Shown here piece after piece: positions 35,530 through 48,300 of a stretch of 64,000 nucleotides of DNA. The notes beneath the pieces were generated by a model. That model saw only the letters and a list, made by a program, of their open reading frames with translations, did not search any database and was not told the DNA's origin. The translations under genes and the position numbers were made by a program. Origin of the DNA: Warburgia ugandensis (taxonomy: Eukaryota; Streptophyta; Magnoliopsida; Canellales; Canellaceae); the NCBI GenBank assembly GCA_035236585.1, contig CP141136.1:52159136-52223135 (forward strand), given 5' to 3'. How positions within the stretch are numbered: position 1 is the first letter of the stretch; every line of letters begins with the position of its first letter.

Positions 35530-38500
35530 TTGAAGAAATCCTATGAGTTGATAAAAATTCAAGGTTAGATCGAGGAGATTTGATGAGTCCATGGAAATTG
35601 ACAATATAATCAATAAGCTCAAATGATTTGATTAAAACTAATGGTCAAATCAATGAGATCCACTAATTTGATGAAAACCTAGGTGGAGAGCAATGAGATT
35701 AGTGATTTAATGATTTTCAATTGTCAAATTTATGAGATCTCATAATCTAAAGAAAATTAATTTTTTGAAGGACGTGATAAAGTGACATTTTGAAAACCGA
35801 TGTGATTTGATAATTTAATTAACATTAATTTTTAGATTTACGAGATTCAATGACTTGATAAAAATCAATGTTCAGATCGACGAGATTGAGTGATTTGATG
35901 AAGATGAAGGGTTAGATCAACAAGACCCAATGACTTAATGAAAGGTTTCTTTGTTCATTGAGATTGTAGAAAGGATTCAACTTGATTATTGGAGTTTAAC
36001 AAAAGATTACTTTTGATCTTTTCTAATTTCAGAAAGGAAATTGTATGGTCTTAGAAAATTGAAGAAAGAACATGTTCAACTTTTCTTATTTAGAAAATGA
36101 CCACCTTTAATTCATTGAATTTGAGGAAGTGTCACCTCCAATCTTTAGAATAGATTATAGGGTCTACAAATTTCTAAAATTTGCAAAAAAAAAATTTGAA
36201 AGGCATATTGATGAGATTTGATGACTCGTAATGATCATTGGTTGAATCAATGAATTGAAAGATTTGATAAAATTTAATGGTCAGATTGATGAGATTTAAT
36301 GTAAATTGATATAGAATTAATGAGATATGATATTTTGAATAAATTCAATTGTAGGATCAAAGATATCCGATGACATGATGAAAATCGATGTTTTGATAGA
36401 CAAACTCCTATGATTTGATTAAAATCAATAGTCCGATCATCGAAACTAGATGATTTGATATAAATTGATGGCTGAATAGACATATCTAATGATTGGATGA
36501 AAATCAAGGGTTGGAACAATAAGATTCAATGATTTGATGAAAGTCAATGGCCAGTTATGAGATCTGATGATCAGATGAAAGCAACGATCAAATCAACGGG
36601 AACTAATAATTTAATGAAAATTAATGCTAAAATTATTGAGATTTTATGAAAACTAATAATCAGATCAAATAGATCTGATGAAAATGTATGGCCAATTCAA
36701 TGAGAATTAGTGATTTAAGGAAAATCAAGCTTTGGATTGTCCAAATAAAATGATTTGATGGAAATAAACAAAAAAATTCTTCACATCTTATAATTTAATG
36801 AAAATCAATAGATAGATAATTGAAATACTATGATCTGATGAATAGAAATGTGGGTGCTATGATCCTATGATTTGATCAAAATCAAGCGTTGGACTAGTTA
36901 GATTTAATCATTTGACTATAATTAAGGGTTGATTGACGAGATTCAAAGATTTTATGAAAATCAAGGGCCAGATCAACAAGATCTAATGATACAAAAAAAA
37001 TTGACAGTTAGATTGAGGGGATATTGAGTAAAACTATGTTTTAAATTGACCAGATTCGATGATTTGATGAAAACAAACAATTTGATTGAAGAAATCTAAT
37101 GATACAATTGAAATTGATGATCGGATCAATAATGTTTAACTATTTATATTTTGATAAAAATAAAAGTGCAAATCAATGAGATCCAATGATTTCATGAAAA
37201 TCAAGATTTAGATTAAAGAGATCTAATATTTTTTAGGGAGTTCAATTATCAAATAAATGAGATATGGACATTTGATGGTCAGGTGGATGGGACCAAATTA
37301 CCTAAACAAAATTGATGGTTTGATCAATGAGTTCCTATGACTTGATGAAAGTCATTGGTTGGATTGACGAGATTCGGTGAATTGATGAAAATCAACCTTT
37401 AAATTGACAAGATCTGATGATTTGATAGAAATCAAGGGTTGGACGAACGAGATCTGGATGATTTGATGAAAATCAACATTTAGTATAAGAGCCACTAATT
37501 GGATAAAAATTGATGGTCAGCTTAATGAAAACCAATGATTTGATTAAGTATACTATTAGAGCAATGAGATTGACTAATTTGATGATAAGAAATATTCAAG
37601 TTGATGAGATCCAATGTCAATGAAAGTCAAAACTCAAACTAATGAGATTCACTGTAAATTAACTATCAGATCGATAAGATGAAATAATTTGATTAAAGTC
37701 AAAGGTCAGAGATGTGAGATCCAATTATTTGAGGAAATATATAGCTGGATTGACAATATACAATGATTTAGTTACAATGGATTATTAGATACTTTTTTAA
37801 AAATTATAAGATTGATTAGATTCGATAGTTTGACAAAAACTAATCAACAAATGGATAAGATCAAATGATTTGTTGAAAATTAGTAGTTAGATCAATGAGA
37901 TAAGATGATATAACAAAATTTATTATCCAGATCAATGTTATAAGGTGCTTTGATGTAAATCAACTTATGAATTCACAAGATCTGGTGATTCAATGAAAAT
38001 TGGTGGTTGGATTGACATTATCCAATGATTTGGTGAAAATGGATGAAATCCAATGAAAATTAAAGGGCAGATTGATTAGATAAAATTGAAATCAACTGCT
38101 AGGTCAATGACTTCTGATGATTTGATCAAAATTGATGGCTAGATAGACGAAATCTGATGAGTTGATGAAAATCAAAGGTTAGATCGATATCCAATGATTC
38201 GATGAAAGTTAACAATCTAATCAATAAGATCAAATGATTTGATTCAAATTAATGGTCAAATAAATACTAATTTGATGCAACACAACAAGTTTAGTGATTT
38301 AATGATTTCCATTCATCAAATTGATGAGATCCCATAATTTGAAGAAAATTAATTTTATGAAGGATGTGACAAAGTGATGTTTTTAAAACCAACATGATTT
38401 GATAATTTGATGAATATTAATGGTTAGATTGATGAGATTTGATGACTTGTAAAAATCATGAGATTGGGTAATTTGAAGAAGATGGAGGGTTAGATCAACA

Positions 38501-39045
38501 AGATCTAATGATTTGATGAAAGATCACTTTGTTCTTTAGGATTGGATAAAGGATCAACTTGCTTATTAGGGTTTGATAGAAGATCACCTGTTTTGAGGAG
38601 GGAAAATGTAAGGTCTTAGAAATTTGAGAAAAGGTTCAATTTTTCTTACTTAAGAAATGATCGTCTTCAATTCTTATAATCTAAGGAAGAGTCACCTCTA
38701 ATCTTAGAATTGATTTTAGGGTTGACAGGACTCTAAAATTGCAACAACAACAACAACAACAACAAGATTGGTAGATTGATGAGAATTGATTACTCATAGA
38801 GATCAGTGGTTGAATCAACAAGATTGGATGAATTGATAAAAATTAGTGGTCAGGTTGACGAGATCCACTAATATGACAAAAATAAATGGTAGGATCAATG
38901 AGATATTATGATTTACTTAAAATCAATGGTTATATCAAATAGATCTAATTATTTGTGAATATGAATAATAAGATCAATGACATCCAATGATTTGATGAAA
39001 ACTAATGATTAGATCAATGAGATCCAAAGATTAGTTAAAGAATCG
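35530..39045. repeat. 40-bp satellite, segment 2, with higher-order repeat
   Basis: Continuous diverged ~40-bp monomers. Landmark variants recur at long range: a GAAGG-GTGA-AAAGTGA block near 35770 recurs near 38360 and 43160, a higher-order period near 2.6 kb. Each higher-order unit also has a ~250-base stretch unlike the monomers (35938-36190, 38510-38760) containing TTCTTATTT and CACCTCCAATC words. A short (CAA)n run sits at 38741-38765. The open frames here are chance. Confidence 0.85.
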
Positions 39046-40216
39046 TGACAGTTGTCTCAGCTTTATAAAATCCTTCTAGATTAGGTAGTAGAAGGTGTCT
39101 AAGTCTAAGGGGGGATGGTGACTCACCATGTCAACTTAGTTCACATAGGCAAGTAGCAACGAGCTTCATGAGCAAGTCGCCCTGCCTAACTTGCTAGTTG
39201 AAAGGAACAAAGAAGAACGAGACAATGGGAGAGTGGTCAGCCTATGCACAGTGGTATGTGGGACCAATAGCACTGAGGGGAACCCAATTGGGGAAAGGAG
39301 AAGCGGAATGGATGCAGGGCTAGTGCACCTATCGGGCTACACTGGCTAATGGTTGATGTAGAAGGGGGAAGGCAAGGGACTGATGGTGGAAGGGGGAGGC
39401 AATAGTGACTGTGCCTTAGGTGTTGTGCACCGTGAGGGGGAGATGGTAGTGTTCTGCAATGGCTGTTAAGTCGGTCACTGCCTGAGCAAGAGAGGGAAAA
39501 TGAAAGGGGGAAAGGGCTTTTGGCACACCATCCTACAATTGTTAGGCAGTGTCGATGAATGAGAGAAGACAGAGAGGGAGAGGGATGGGGTTTCTACGGT
39601 GGCTGACAACCCTGGCTCATTTGCCCGCTTGTAATTAGATCAAGAAGAGAGTGGGGAAAAAAGTTGAAAATAGGTTTTGGGCTTTTGCCAATGTCGAAGA
39701 ATGCAGAGGGAGTGAAGAGTTTCACATAGGTGGGAGATCTAATCAGAGGCTCAAGAGCAGGCAGCTAGTGAGGGAAATATCTAAGCAGTGAGGGGACGGA
39801 AGCCAATTTTGTCCCTTCTCTCCGAGGCCCCCCTCATTTTCTTGCATTTTGGTTGCCATCACCCGATGCCAAATGTTGGACAACACGTGTTGAGCTCAAT
39901 TCCATGTGTCGTGGGCCAGTGTGCTACATCAAAAACTAAACAAGGTGGGGGTGACATTATAAATTTGGACTATTCCTAAATTAGTAAAAAATTTAAGATT
40001 TTTCTACCCCAATCTCTGTTTTGCTTAAATTTAGGGTCATTGGAATTGTCTCAACACACAATTTTTATTTTTTGACAATTTCAAATCCAAATTTTGAGTT
40101 TTTAAGGGAGTCATTTCCTTAAAATATAATTTTTCAAGGGATTAAATTTTAAATTTTATTTTAATTAAAATATATTATAATTACCTAGAAATTAACTCAA
40201 AATTGAGGTTGTTACA
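39046..40216 (-). mobile_element. reverse-oriented gypsy LTR fragment in the satellite
   Basis: On the minus strand it begins TGTAACAACCTCAATTTTGA at 40216. It runs through a GATAATGTCACCCCC-like stretch and a CCCACGACACATGG-like stretch comparable to those near 1910-1985 in the gypsy LTR. Only the first ~1.2 kb of an LTR is present; the left boundary near 39046 is approximate and I see no convincing target duplication. Satellite monomers flank both sides. Confidence 0.6.
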
Positions 40217-43200
40217 AATTAATTGTTATATCAACGTGATTTAATGACTTATTAAAAATCAATAGTCAGATCGATAAGATTGAGTGATTTGATGAAGATG
40301 GAGCGTTAGATCAACAAGATCCAATGATTTGATGAAAGATTGCTTTGTTCTTTTTAGCTCTAATCTTATCTAATTTGAAAAAGGAAAATCTTGGATCTAA
40401 GAAATTTGAAGAAAGATTGCATCCAATTTTTCTTATTTGAGAAAGAATCGCTTTTGATTCTTGGAATTTGAGAAATATCACCTCCAATCCTTAGAATTGA
40501 TTTTAGTGTCAATAGAATTTTATAATTTTGGAAAAATTGAAAGACAGATCGATGAGATTTGATAACTCTTAGAGATCATTGATTGAATCAACAAGATTGG
40601 ACAATTTGATTAAAAAAAATAGTGGCGAGGTTGACAAGAGCCAATGATATGACAAAAATAAATGGTTGGATCAATGAGGTAGAGTTATTTACTAAAGATC
40701 AATGGTCAGATCAATGAGATATAATGATTTGTTTAATTCAAATAGTAAGATCAATGACATCAAATAATTTGATGAAAAATAATGATTGGATCTACAAGAT
40801 CCAAAGAATAGATAAAGGTCGACAATGAGATCAATGGTATCAATGATATTACGAAAAACATTGGTCCAATTAATGAGATTTTATGAAAATTAGGATCTAA
40901 TCAATGAGATCTAATAATCTAATAAAAAGTAATGATCAGATGAATGAGATCCAGTGATTTGAATACAATTAATGGTTGGATTGTTGAGATCCAATGATAT
41001 GATGAAAAATGATGGTCAAATCTTTAACACAAAAATCAAAGGTAGCATCAATGAGATTGGTTGATTTGATTAAAATAAAGGGTTAGATCAATGATTTTCA
41101 TTGAATTTGTCAAAGTTGGAAGTCAAATCTATGAGATTCAATGAAAATGACGATTGTGTTAATGATCTGATTTGTCTAAATTCAACCTTCTCTTCTACAA
41201 GGGTCAATGAGTTGATGAGATTCGAAGATTCAATGGAAATTGATGGTGGTATTGATGGGATAAAATGATTTTATGAAAATTGATAGTTAAATTGATGAGA
41301 TAAAATGATTTGATTAAAATCAATTGTCAGATCAACAAATTTGATAACTTGATAAAAGTGTATGGTTGACCAATGAGATATTGTGATTTGATGAAAATAA
41401 AGGTTTTGATTAAAGAGATATGATGATTTGACAAAAATCAACTATTGGATCAACAAGATCCAATAATTTGTTGAAAGTTGATGGTTGGATGGACGAGATT
41501 TAATAATCTAATGAAAATTGATAATTGGATTTATATGATTCAATGATTTGATCAAAGTCAATTATTAGGTCAATGCGTTGATTCAATGTAAATTGATTAT
41601 AGGATAGATGAGATCCAATGTTTGGCATAAATTCAAATGCGAGATCAAAGAAATTCATGACATGCCAAAAATTGATGTTATAATTGTCAAACTCCTTTGA
41701 TTTGATTAAAATCAATTGTCAAATCATTGAGACTAGGTAATTTGATGCAAATTAATGGTTGGATGGACATAGCTAATGATTGGATAGAAATTAAGAGTTG
41801 GATCGATGAGATCCAATGATTTGATGAAAGTTAATGGTTAGCTTTGAGATCCAATGATTAGATGAAATCAAAGATCGGTTCAACGAGATATAATAATTTG
41901 TTGAAAATTAAGGATGAAATTATTGATATTTAATGATTTGCTGAAAACCAACAATCAGATCCAAGATATTTGATGAAAATGTAGGGCCATATGTTTAGAA
42001 TTGACAATTTAAATAAAATCAAGTGTTGAATTATTGAGATGCAATTATTTGATGACAATCAATGAAAAGAGTCTTCAGGTCCATTGATTTAATGAAAATC
42101 AACTGTTAGATAATTGAAATAGAATGATTTGATGAATAGGAAATGTGAGATTGATGAGATCCAATGATTTGATGAAAATCAAGGGTTAGACTAGTTAGAT
42201 TTGATCATTTGATAAAAATCAAGGGTGACTCGACAAGATTCAAAGATTTTATGAAATCAATGGTCAAATTGAGAAGATTTGATGATACAAGAAGATTGAC
42301 AATTGGATTGAGGGGATCCTATGTATTGATTAAAACCAAGTTTTGAATTGACAAGATTTGATGATTAGATGAAAACAAATAATTTGACCAACAAGATCTA
42401 ATGATATAATGGAAATTGATGATTGGATCAATGATATCCAATGATTTATAATTTGATAAAAAAATTAATGGGTAGACCAATGAGATCTTCTAATGATTTC
42501 ATGAAAGTCAAGCTTTAAATCAACGATATCCTTTTTTTTTTTTATGGGAATCACTTATCGAATAACGAGATAAGAAAATTTGATGAAAATTGATAATCAG
42601 ATGGATGTGACCTAATCAATTGAACAAAATCTATGGTTGAATCAATTAAATCGAATGATTTGATGAAAATCAATGGTTAAATTGACAAGATCTAGTGGTT
42701 TTATGAAAATCCAATATTATAAGATACTTTAATGTAAATCAACAGATGGATTGATAAGATCTGATGATTCAATGGAAATTGGTGGTTGGATTAACAATTT
42801 CCTATTATTTGATAAAAATCAATGATTGAATTGAAGAAATCCAAAGAAAATTAAAGAACTGATAGACTAGATCAAATCAAAATTGATTGTTAGATCAATG
42901 AGATTTGATCAAAATTGATGTTAGAATGATGAAATCCATGGAGTTGAAAATCAAAGGTCAAATTGAGGAGATCCAATGATATGATGGAAATTGATTATCT
43001 AATCAATAAGATCAAATGATCTGATTAAAATTAATGTTCCAATCAATGAGATCCACTAATTTGAAGAAATTTGAAGAGCATATCATGAGATTCATGTTAT
43101 AATGATTTTCATCTAACGAACTGACGAGATCTAATAATTTGAAGAAAATTAATTTTTTGAAGGATGAGATAAAGTGATGTTCTGAAAACCAACGTGATTC

Positions 43201-44670
43201 GATTATTTGATGAATCATAATGGTTAGATCGACGAGATTCAATGACTTGATAAAAATCAATGGTCAAATAGATGAGATTTGGCGATTTGCTGCAAATGGA
43301 GAGTCAGATCAACAAGATCCAATAATTTGATGAAAGATCCCTTTGTTCTTTAAGATTTGAGAAAGAATTAACTTGATTATTGGGGTTTTACGAAAATCAC
43401 TTCTAATCTTATCTGATTTAAGAAAGGAAAATCTATGAACCTAGAAATATGAAGAAAGACCACATCTAATTTTTCTTATTTGAGAAAGGATCACCTTCAA
43501 TTCTTTGAATATGAGGAAGAGTCACCTTCAATTATTAGAATTGATTTAAGGTCAATATGATTATGTAATTTGCAAAAAAAATTAACGTGAATTGATGAGA
43601 TTTGTTAACTCATAAGGATCATTGGTTGACTTAATGAGATCTAACAATTTGATAACAATTAGGGTCTAGTCAATGAGATCTAGTGATTTTATAAAATGTA
43701 ATAACCAGATCAATGAGATCCACTTATTCAATGACAATCAATGGTCAGATTGATGAGATTTAGTGATATGATGAAAATTGATGGTCAAATCTATATGACA
43801 AAACAAAAGTTAAGATCGATGGGATTTGTTGATTTGATGAAAATGAAGGATTAGATCAACGAGCTTGATGATATTGTTAAAGTTGGCAATTGGATCTACG
43901 AGATTCAATGAAAATGATGATTGGATTGATGACCTCCAATCATTTGTTTAAATTCAACCTTCATGTTTAAGAGGGTTTATGGGTTAATGAGATTTGAAGA
44001 TTTAATGGATATTGATGGTTGTATTGACGAGATAAAATGATTCAATGGAAATTAACAATTAGATCGACAAGATCTATTGAGTTAATAAAAATCAATGGTC
44101 GGATCAACAAGATCTGATGACTTGATAAGAATATATGGGGGACCAATGAGATCTAGTGATTCGATGAAAATCAAGGTTTGACAAACAAGATTCAATGATT
44201 CGATGAAAATCACTGATTAGATCAACAACATCTGATAATTTGTTGAAAGTTGATGAATTGATAGATGAGATCCATTGATTTGATGAAAATCAACAATTGG
44301 ATTTATATGATCTAGTGATTTGATCAAAATCAAATGTTAGGTCAACAAGATTTGATGATTTGATGTAAATTGATTATCAGCAAAAGAGATCTGACGTTTT
44401 CATAAATTCAAATGTGGGATCAAATAGATCCAATGACATGATGAAAATCAATGTTTTGATAGAGTAACTCATATGATTTGATTAAAATCAGTAGTTGGAA
44501 CATTGAGACTAGATGATTTGATGTAAATTGATGGTCAAATCTATATATTTCATGATTGGATGAAAATCAAGGGTTGGATCGACATGATCCAATAATTTGA
44601 TGAAAGTCAATGGTCAATTATTAGATCCAATGATTACATGAAATCAATAATCAGATCAATGAGATCAAAT
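40217..44670. repeat. 40-bp satellite, segment 3
   Basis: The same ~40-bp monomers continue. The non-monomer stretch recurs at about 40330-40545 and 43335-43585. From the landmark near 40235 to the one near 43190 is about 2.95 kb; between 38395 and 40235, subtracting the LTR fragment, only about 0.67 kb remains, so one higher-order unit is much shorter than the rest. The array ends abruptly near 44670. Confidence 0.85.
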
Positions 44671-45257
44671 AATTGTAGCTCATGCACTTCTGGAAAACAA
44701 TTAATAGGGCAATAATGCAAAATTCAATCATTTGTATACCTTCAATACTTTGATACACTCACACACATATAAGAACTTTCATGTCTGATATTTCTAATGT
44801 AGAGTATCTTCTCTACCTCTCCTTTAACGATTCTCAATAATGCCTAAAGTATCATGTCTAGAGGTAAGATTAACAACATTTTATCCAATGTTGAAAACAT
44901 AGTGACTTCAATGTGACCATGATTAGATGACGTGCTCGGATGCCGTCTTGTGTGAACCTAATCCTCAATCAAAGGTATCTTCGAACTTTTCTCTTACCCT
45001 TTGGTCAACTCACTTTGCCTCTTACTACTATTGTATCTGTAGAAAACACATACAATTATACGTGATGTGCATATGTCACAAAAATTATAATTGTAAGAGA
45101 TATTCAAAGAATATATTATATAATTGATGAAAAATAATTAACTTGAGAGGATGAACATTCATTCATTATAATTACTTTTACAGGGACAATAATCTTGACA
45201 ATCGTCACACGTTAAAATAGATGCAAGCAATTCACTCATTAGGTTCTATATTCTTAT
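44671..45257. other. unassigned sequence between satellite and small CACTA
   Basis: AT-rich single-copy-looking sequence without a convincing open frame or repeat structure. I see nothing assignable. Confidence 0.4.
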
Positions 45258-45562
45258 CACTACTAAAAAACTAATCAAACTCTATTCTATCTTCATCTTT
45301 TGACTTCACCTTTTTCTAAACTTTCAATTCATCTTCCTCTTCATCATCTGCAAATTTTTCCTACACATTTTTTGGATAATGTAGCTTGTTGCTAAATGCT
45401 AACAATGGCCATTGCATCAAGTTCAAAATTCATGCTAGCTAGGACTAGGACAAACATTTCATCTTCGTGGTAAAAAAAATTTAGTGTTGGGGGCATATTG
45501 TCTTTTAGTATATTAGTGGAGGAGAAATGAAGTGTTCCTTACTTTGATTTTACACATTGCGT

Positions 45563-45698
<136 letters not shown>

Positions 45699-46318
45699 AT
45701 GGCTAAGCTATGTACTATACATTGTGAGCTTGTTGAGACAACACAAATGACTCATTTAACAAAAATCTTTGAGCTATGTCAAGCATGAACATGACTACGT
45801 TTGGGGTATGCTTTTAGGCCTTTCTCTTAATCATACCAATCACATTTAAACATTACAACCTTATACACCCTAAATGTTCTAACTCAATGATCTCAACCAA
45901 TATCATAGAAGTAGCTTTCATAATTATAATAGCACTTCTTTTAACATGGAGTCAAAGTCCATTGTTCTCTTATTTTCTCCATATTATTGTGTGTGGAACT
46001 TGAAACCATTAATGAAGTAGCCTTTCTAGGAGCACACCTACAGGTCCAATTGCTACCCATATTACGCAAGAATCTATATTATTGATTGTCTCTTTTGCAT
46101 ATTAGAAGAAGTAGTAATATGCAAGTGTAACAACTTGATGAAAACTTAGATAATGTGCATAAGAAGAATAATACTTCAAAAAATTACATACAAATTAGCC
46201 CAACCATTTTTGCGAAGTTTTATTCATCTGACTTCTCAATTTAAATATGGGTGATATTTGGTTAATATATGAAAAACAAGGATCCACATTAATCATAGAA
46301 GATACACATACAAAGTAC

Positions 46319-47030
46319 TTACTCTACAAATAACAAAACCTCATCACAATTTAATAGAACACACATTTTTGTATCCTCATATTCTTCATCAATCAAGATT
46401 CTATGAAAACTTTCTTCAAATGCTCGAACAAGATGTATAGAATTATAAAGGCATCCATTAGGATCAACATTACCCCCAACACCATTACTTGTGACTATGT
46501 TCAACTTAATTTCACATTAGGTTCAAAATAAAAGAGAAAAATGATGAAATTTTCATATAATGCATGTCTCACATATTAAACCTGCCACACAAGCCTTATT
46601 TCAAAGTTTTTTTTTTTTTTCAAATTGTACATACACCTAATTCACATACACAAATGATAAGATATATATATAGGTTATGAATTAAATTACTATAATATTT
46701 ATTAAATTGAATATTAACCCTTGAAAGGATAAACCCATTGGCATTGTATGATCCAACCCACTTTAGTCTCAGAAGCTAAGTGAATTAATAAATGTCCCAT
46801 GGTATTGAAGAACCCTGAAGAAATATCTTTCTCAATCTTGCACGTTGTTTCAACAATATCTTTTTCAAGGGTTTGCATGTGTTCCACTTGAATAACTATT
46901 GAACATATATCCATGAAGAAGTGGCAGAGTTCAGTCAATGCATCTCACATAGGAGTAGGCATCAAGTCATGGAAAGTAATAGGACCATAAACACATGATA
47001 ATCATGACTTTTAACCCCATCGAACTTGCA
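46319..47030 (-). pseudogene. TNPD transposase fragment of the small CACTA
   Basis: Read on the minus strand, 46714-46938 gives MTELCHFFMDICS, VEHMQTLEKDIVETTCK, GHLLIHLASETK and QWVYPFKG. This matches the DUF4218-like part of CACTA transposases and is comparable to 13448-13663 of the large element. The sequence just upstream (46940-47030) contains a SHDYHVFM-like stretch of the same protein. Downstream, 46319-46504 (NGCLYNSIHLVRAFEES, DTKMCVLLNCDEVLLFVE) matches the region that follows, where CACTA proteins often have an LNCDEV-like motif. The separation between the two open pieces may be an intron, but the frame is also interrupted. Only a late part of the gene survives, so this is a dead fragment. 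Confidence 0.7.
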
Positions 47031-47283
47031 ATCATTCACATTCACAGATCTAAATATACTTGAAGTATACACATTTGCAAGTCTCAAATGTTTAATTTGG
47101 TGGTATAAGTTGGCATTTAGCAATCTGAATATGTTTGCACTCCATTTCTTGATCTATTGTTTCTCTTTTATCTTTTTGGTTCATTTGCTCTTTTTGCAAA
47201 CTATGAGTGACTGAAAGACAATTGGATTGTGCTTGCTTGCTCTAATTGCTATGATGAGTGACAAGTATTTTGTTTTAGTAGTG

Positions 47284-47462
47284 TTCCCATGTTCAAATCC
47301 TTTAAATGGGTTTTGTTTTGTTGTCTAGTTCTTGCTGAGATGGACTAGTTTAATGAATAATATGCCATTTAAAGAAAAAGGCATGTGAATTGGATGATTC
47401 TAGAATCTGAACACCATGCGTCAAACTGTGCTTTAAAATGGACAGTTTAGAAACTTTATAAA
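47284..47462. other. short unassigned spacer
   Basis: Sequence between the small CACTA and the next LTR-like start. No feature seen. Confidence 0.4.
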
Positions 47463-48162
47463 TGTAATAACCCCAAATTTTTGTGTAATTATTGAAGAAA
47501 ATTAATAAAGTTTGAATTTTCAAAAATTTTGGGCTAGCATATTAAGTTATTGGAAATTCTCTTTTTAAAATGAAAATCCCTAATTTTCTAAATAAAAGGG
47601 TAAAATGGTAATTTCACTCATAACCAAGAATTAAAACATGAATATTTAGAATGTACTCGAATATCCAATCAAAATGACTCTAACTAAACTAAATTCCGAG
47701 TTTGGACAAATAATGCCTATTTTCCTCCATTTTTGGGAATAAAAGGGCAAAACGATCATTTTACAATTAAAATCAGGCCCACAAAGTGGTCCAACGTTTT
47801 GGAAGAAGCCATCAATGGTCAAACCACTACCAGCTAGTCATGGAGATAGAGGTGGAGTGGTGGCATCCACAGACGCACCTGGCCTCCAGACCCAGTGGAG
47901 ATGTCGGGCACGTTAATTGACACATCATCCCTAGTAGCTAGGGTTTTTTATAGAAAAACCCTAATTCAATTAGTCATCCAATTATAGAGAGGATTTCCAA
48001 ATTTTAAACAGTTAGATCTGTTCGAGCTAGCTTGGTATACAAAAGCGCTAAGGTAGTTTTGTGATCTACCAGTGCGATTGTTTAAAAATTTTAGATCAAA
48101 ATTAGTATTGGTACTGGATCCCATCTTCGACAATAAGGGGGTGACTGTAGGTCATTCCTTGT

Positions 48163-48250
<88 letters not shown>

Positions 48251-48300
48251 GTTAACAAGTTTTGTGGATCACTCTAAATTTATTTATTTAAGGGCTCACC
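47463..48300 (+). mobile_element. LTR-like fragment, start of a gypsy LTR
   Basis: It begins TGTAATAACCCCAAATTTTT, resembling the other LTR starts in the window (TGTAACAACTCTAAAATTTA, TGTAATATCCTCAATTTTTA). It continues with an AAAGGGCAAAACGATCATTT-like stretch found near the front of those LTRs, and carries a (CT)n run at a comparable place. I cannot see where it ends or any internal region attached to it. Confidence 0.5.
48165..48247. repeat. (CT)n microsatellite, 83 bp
   Basis: Perfect dinucleotide run inside the LTR-like fragment. Confidence 0.97.

Noticed and set aside
30891-44670. Regularly spaced ~40-bp repeats, superficially CRISPR-like
   Set aside because: There are no conserved repeats alternating with unique spacers, the monomers are contiguous and diverged, and the context is a plant genome.
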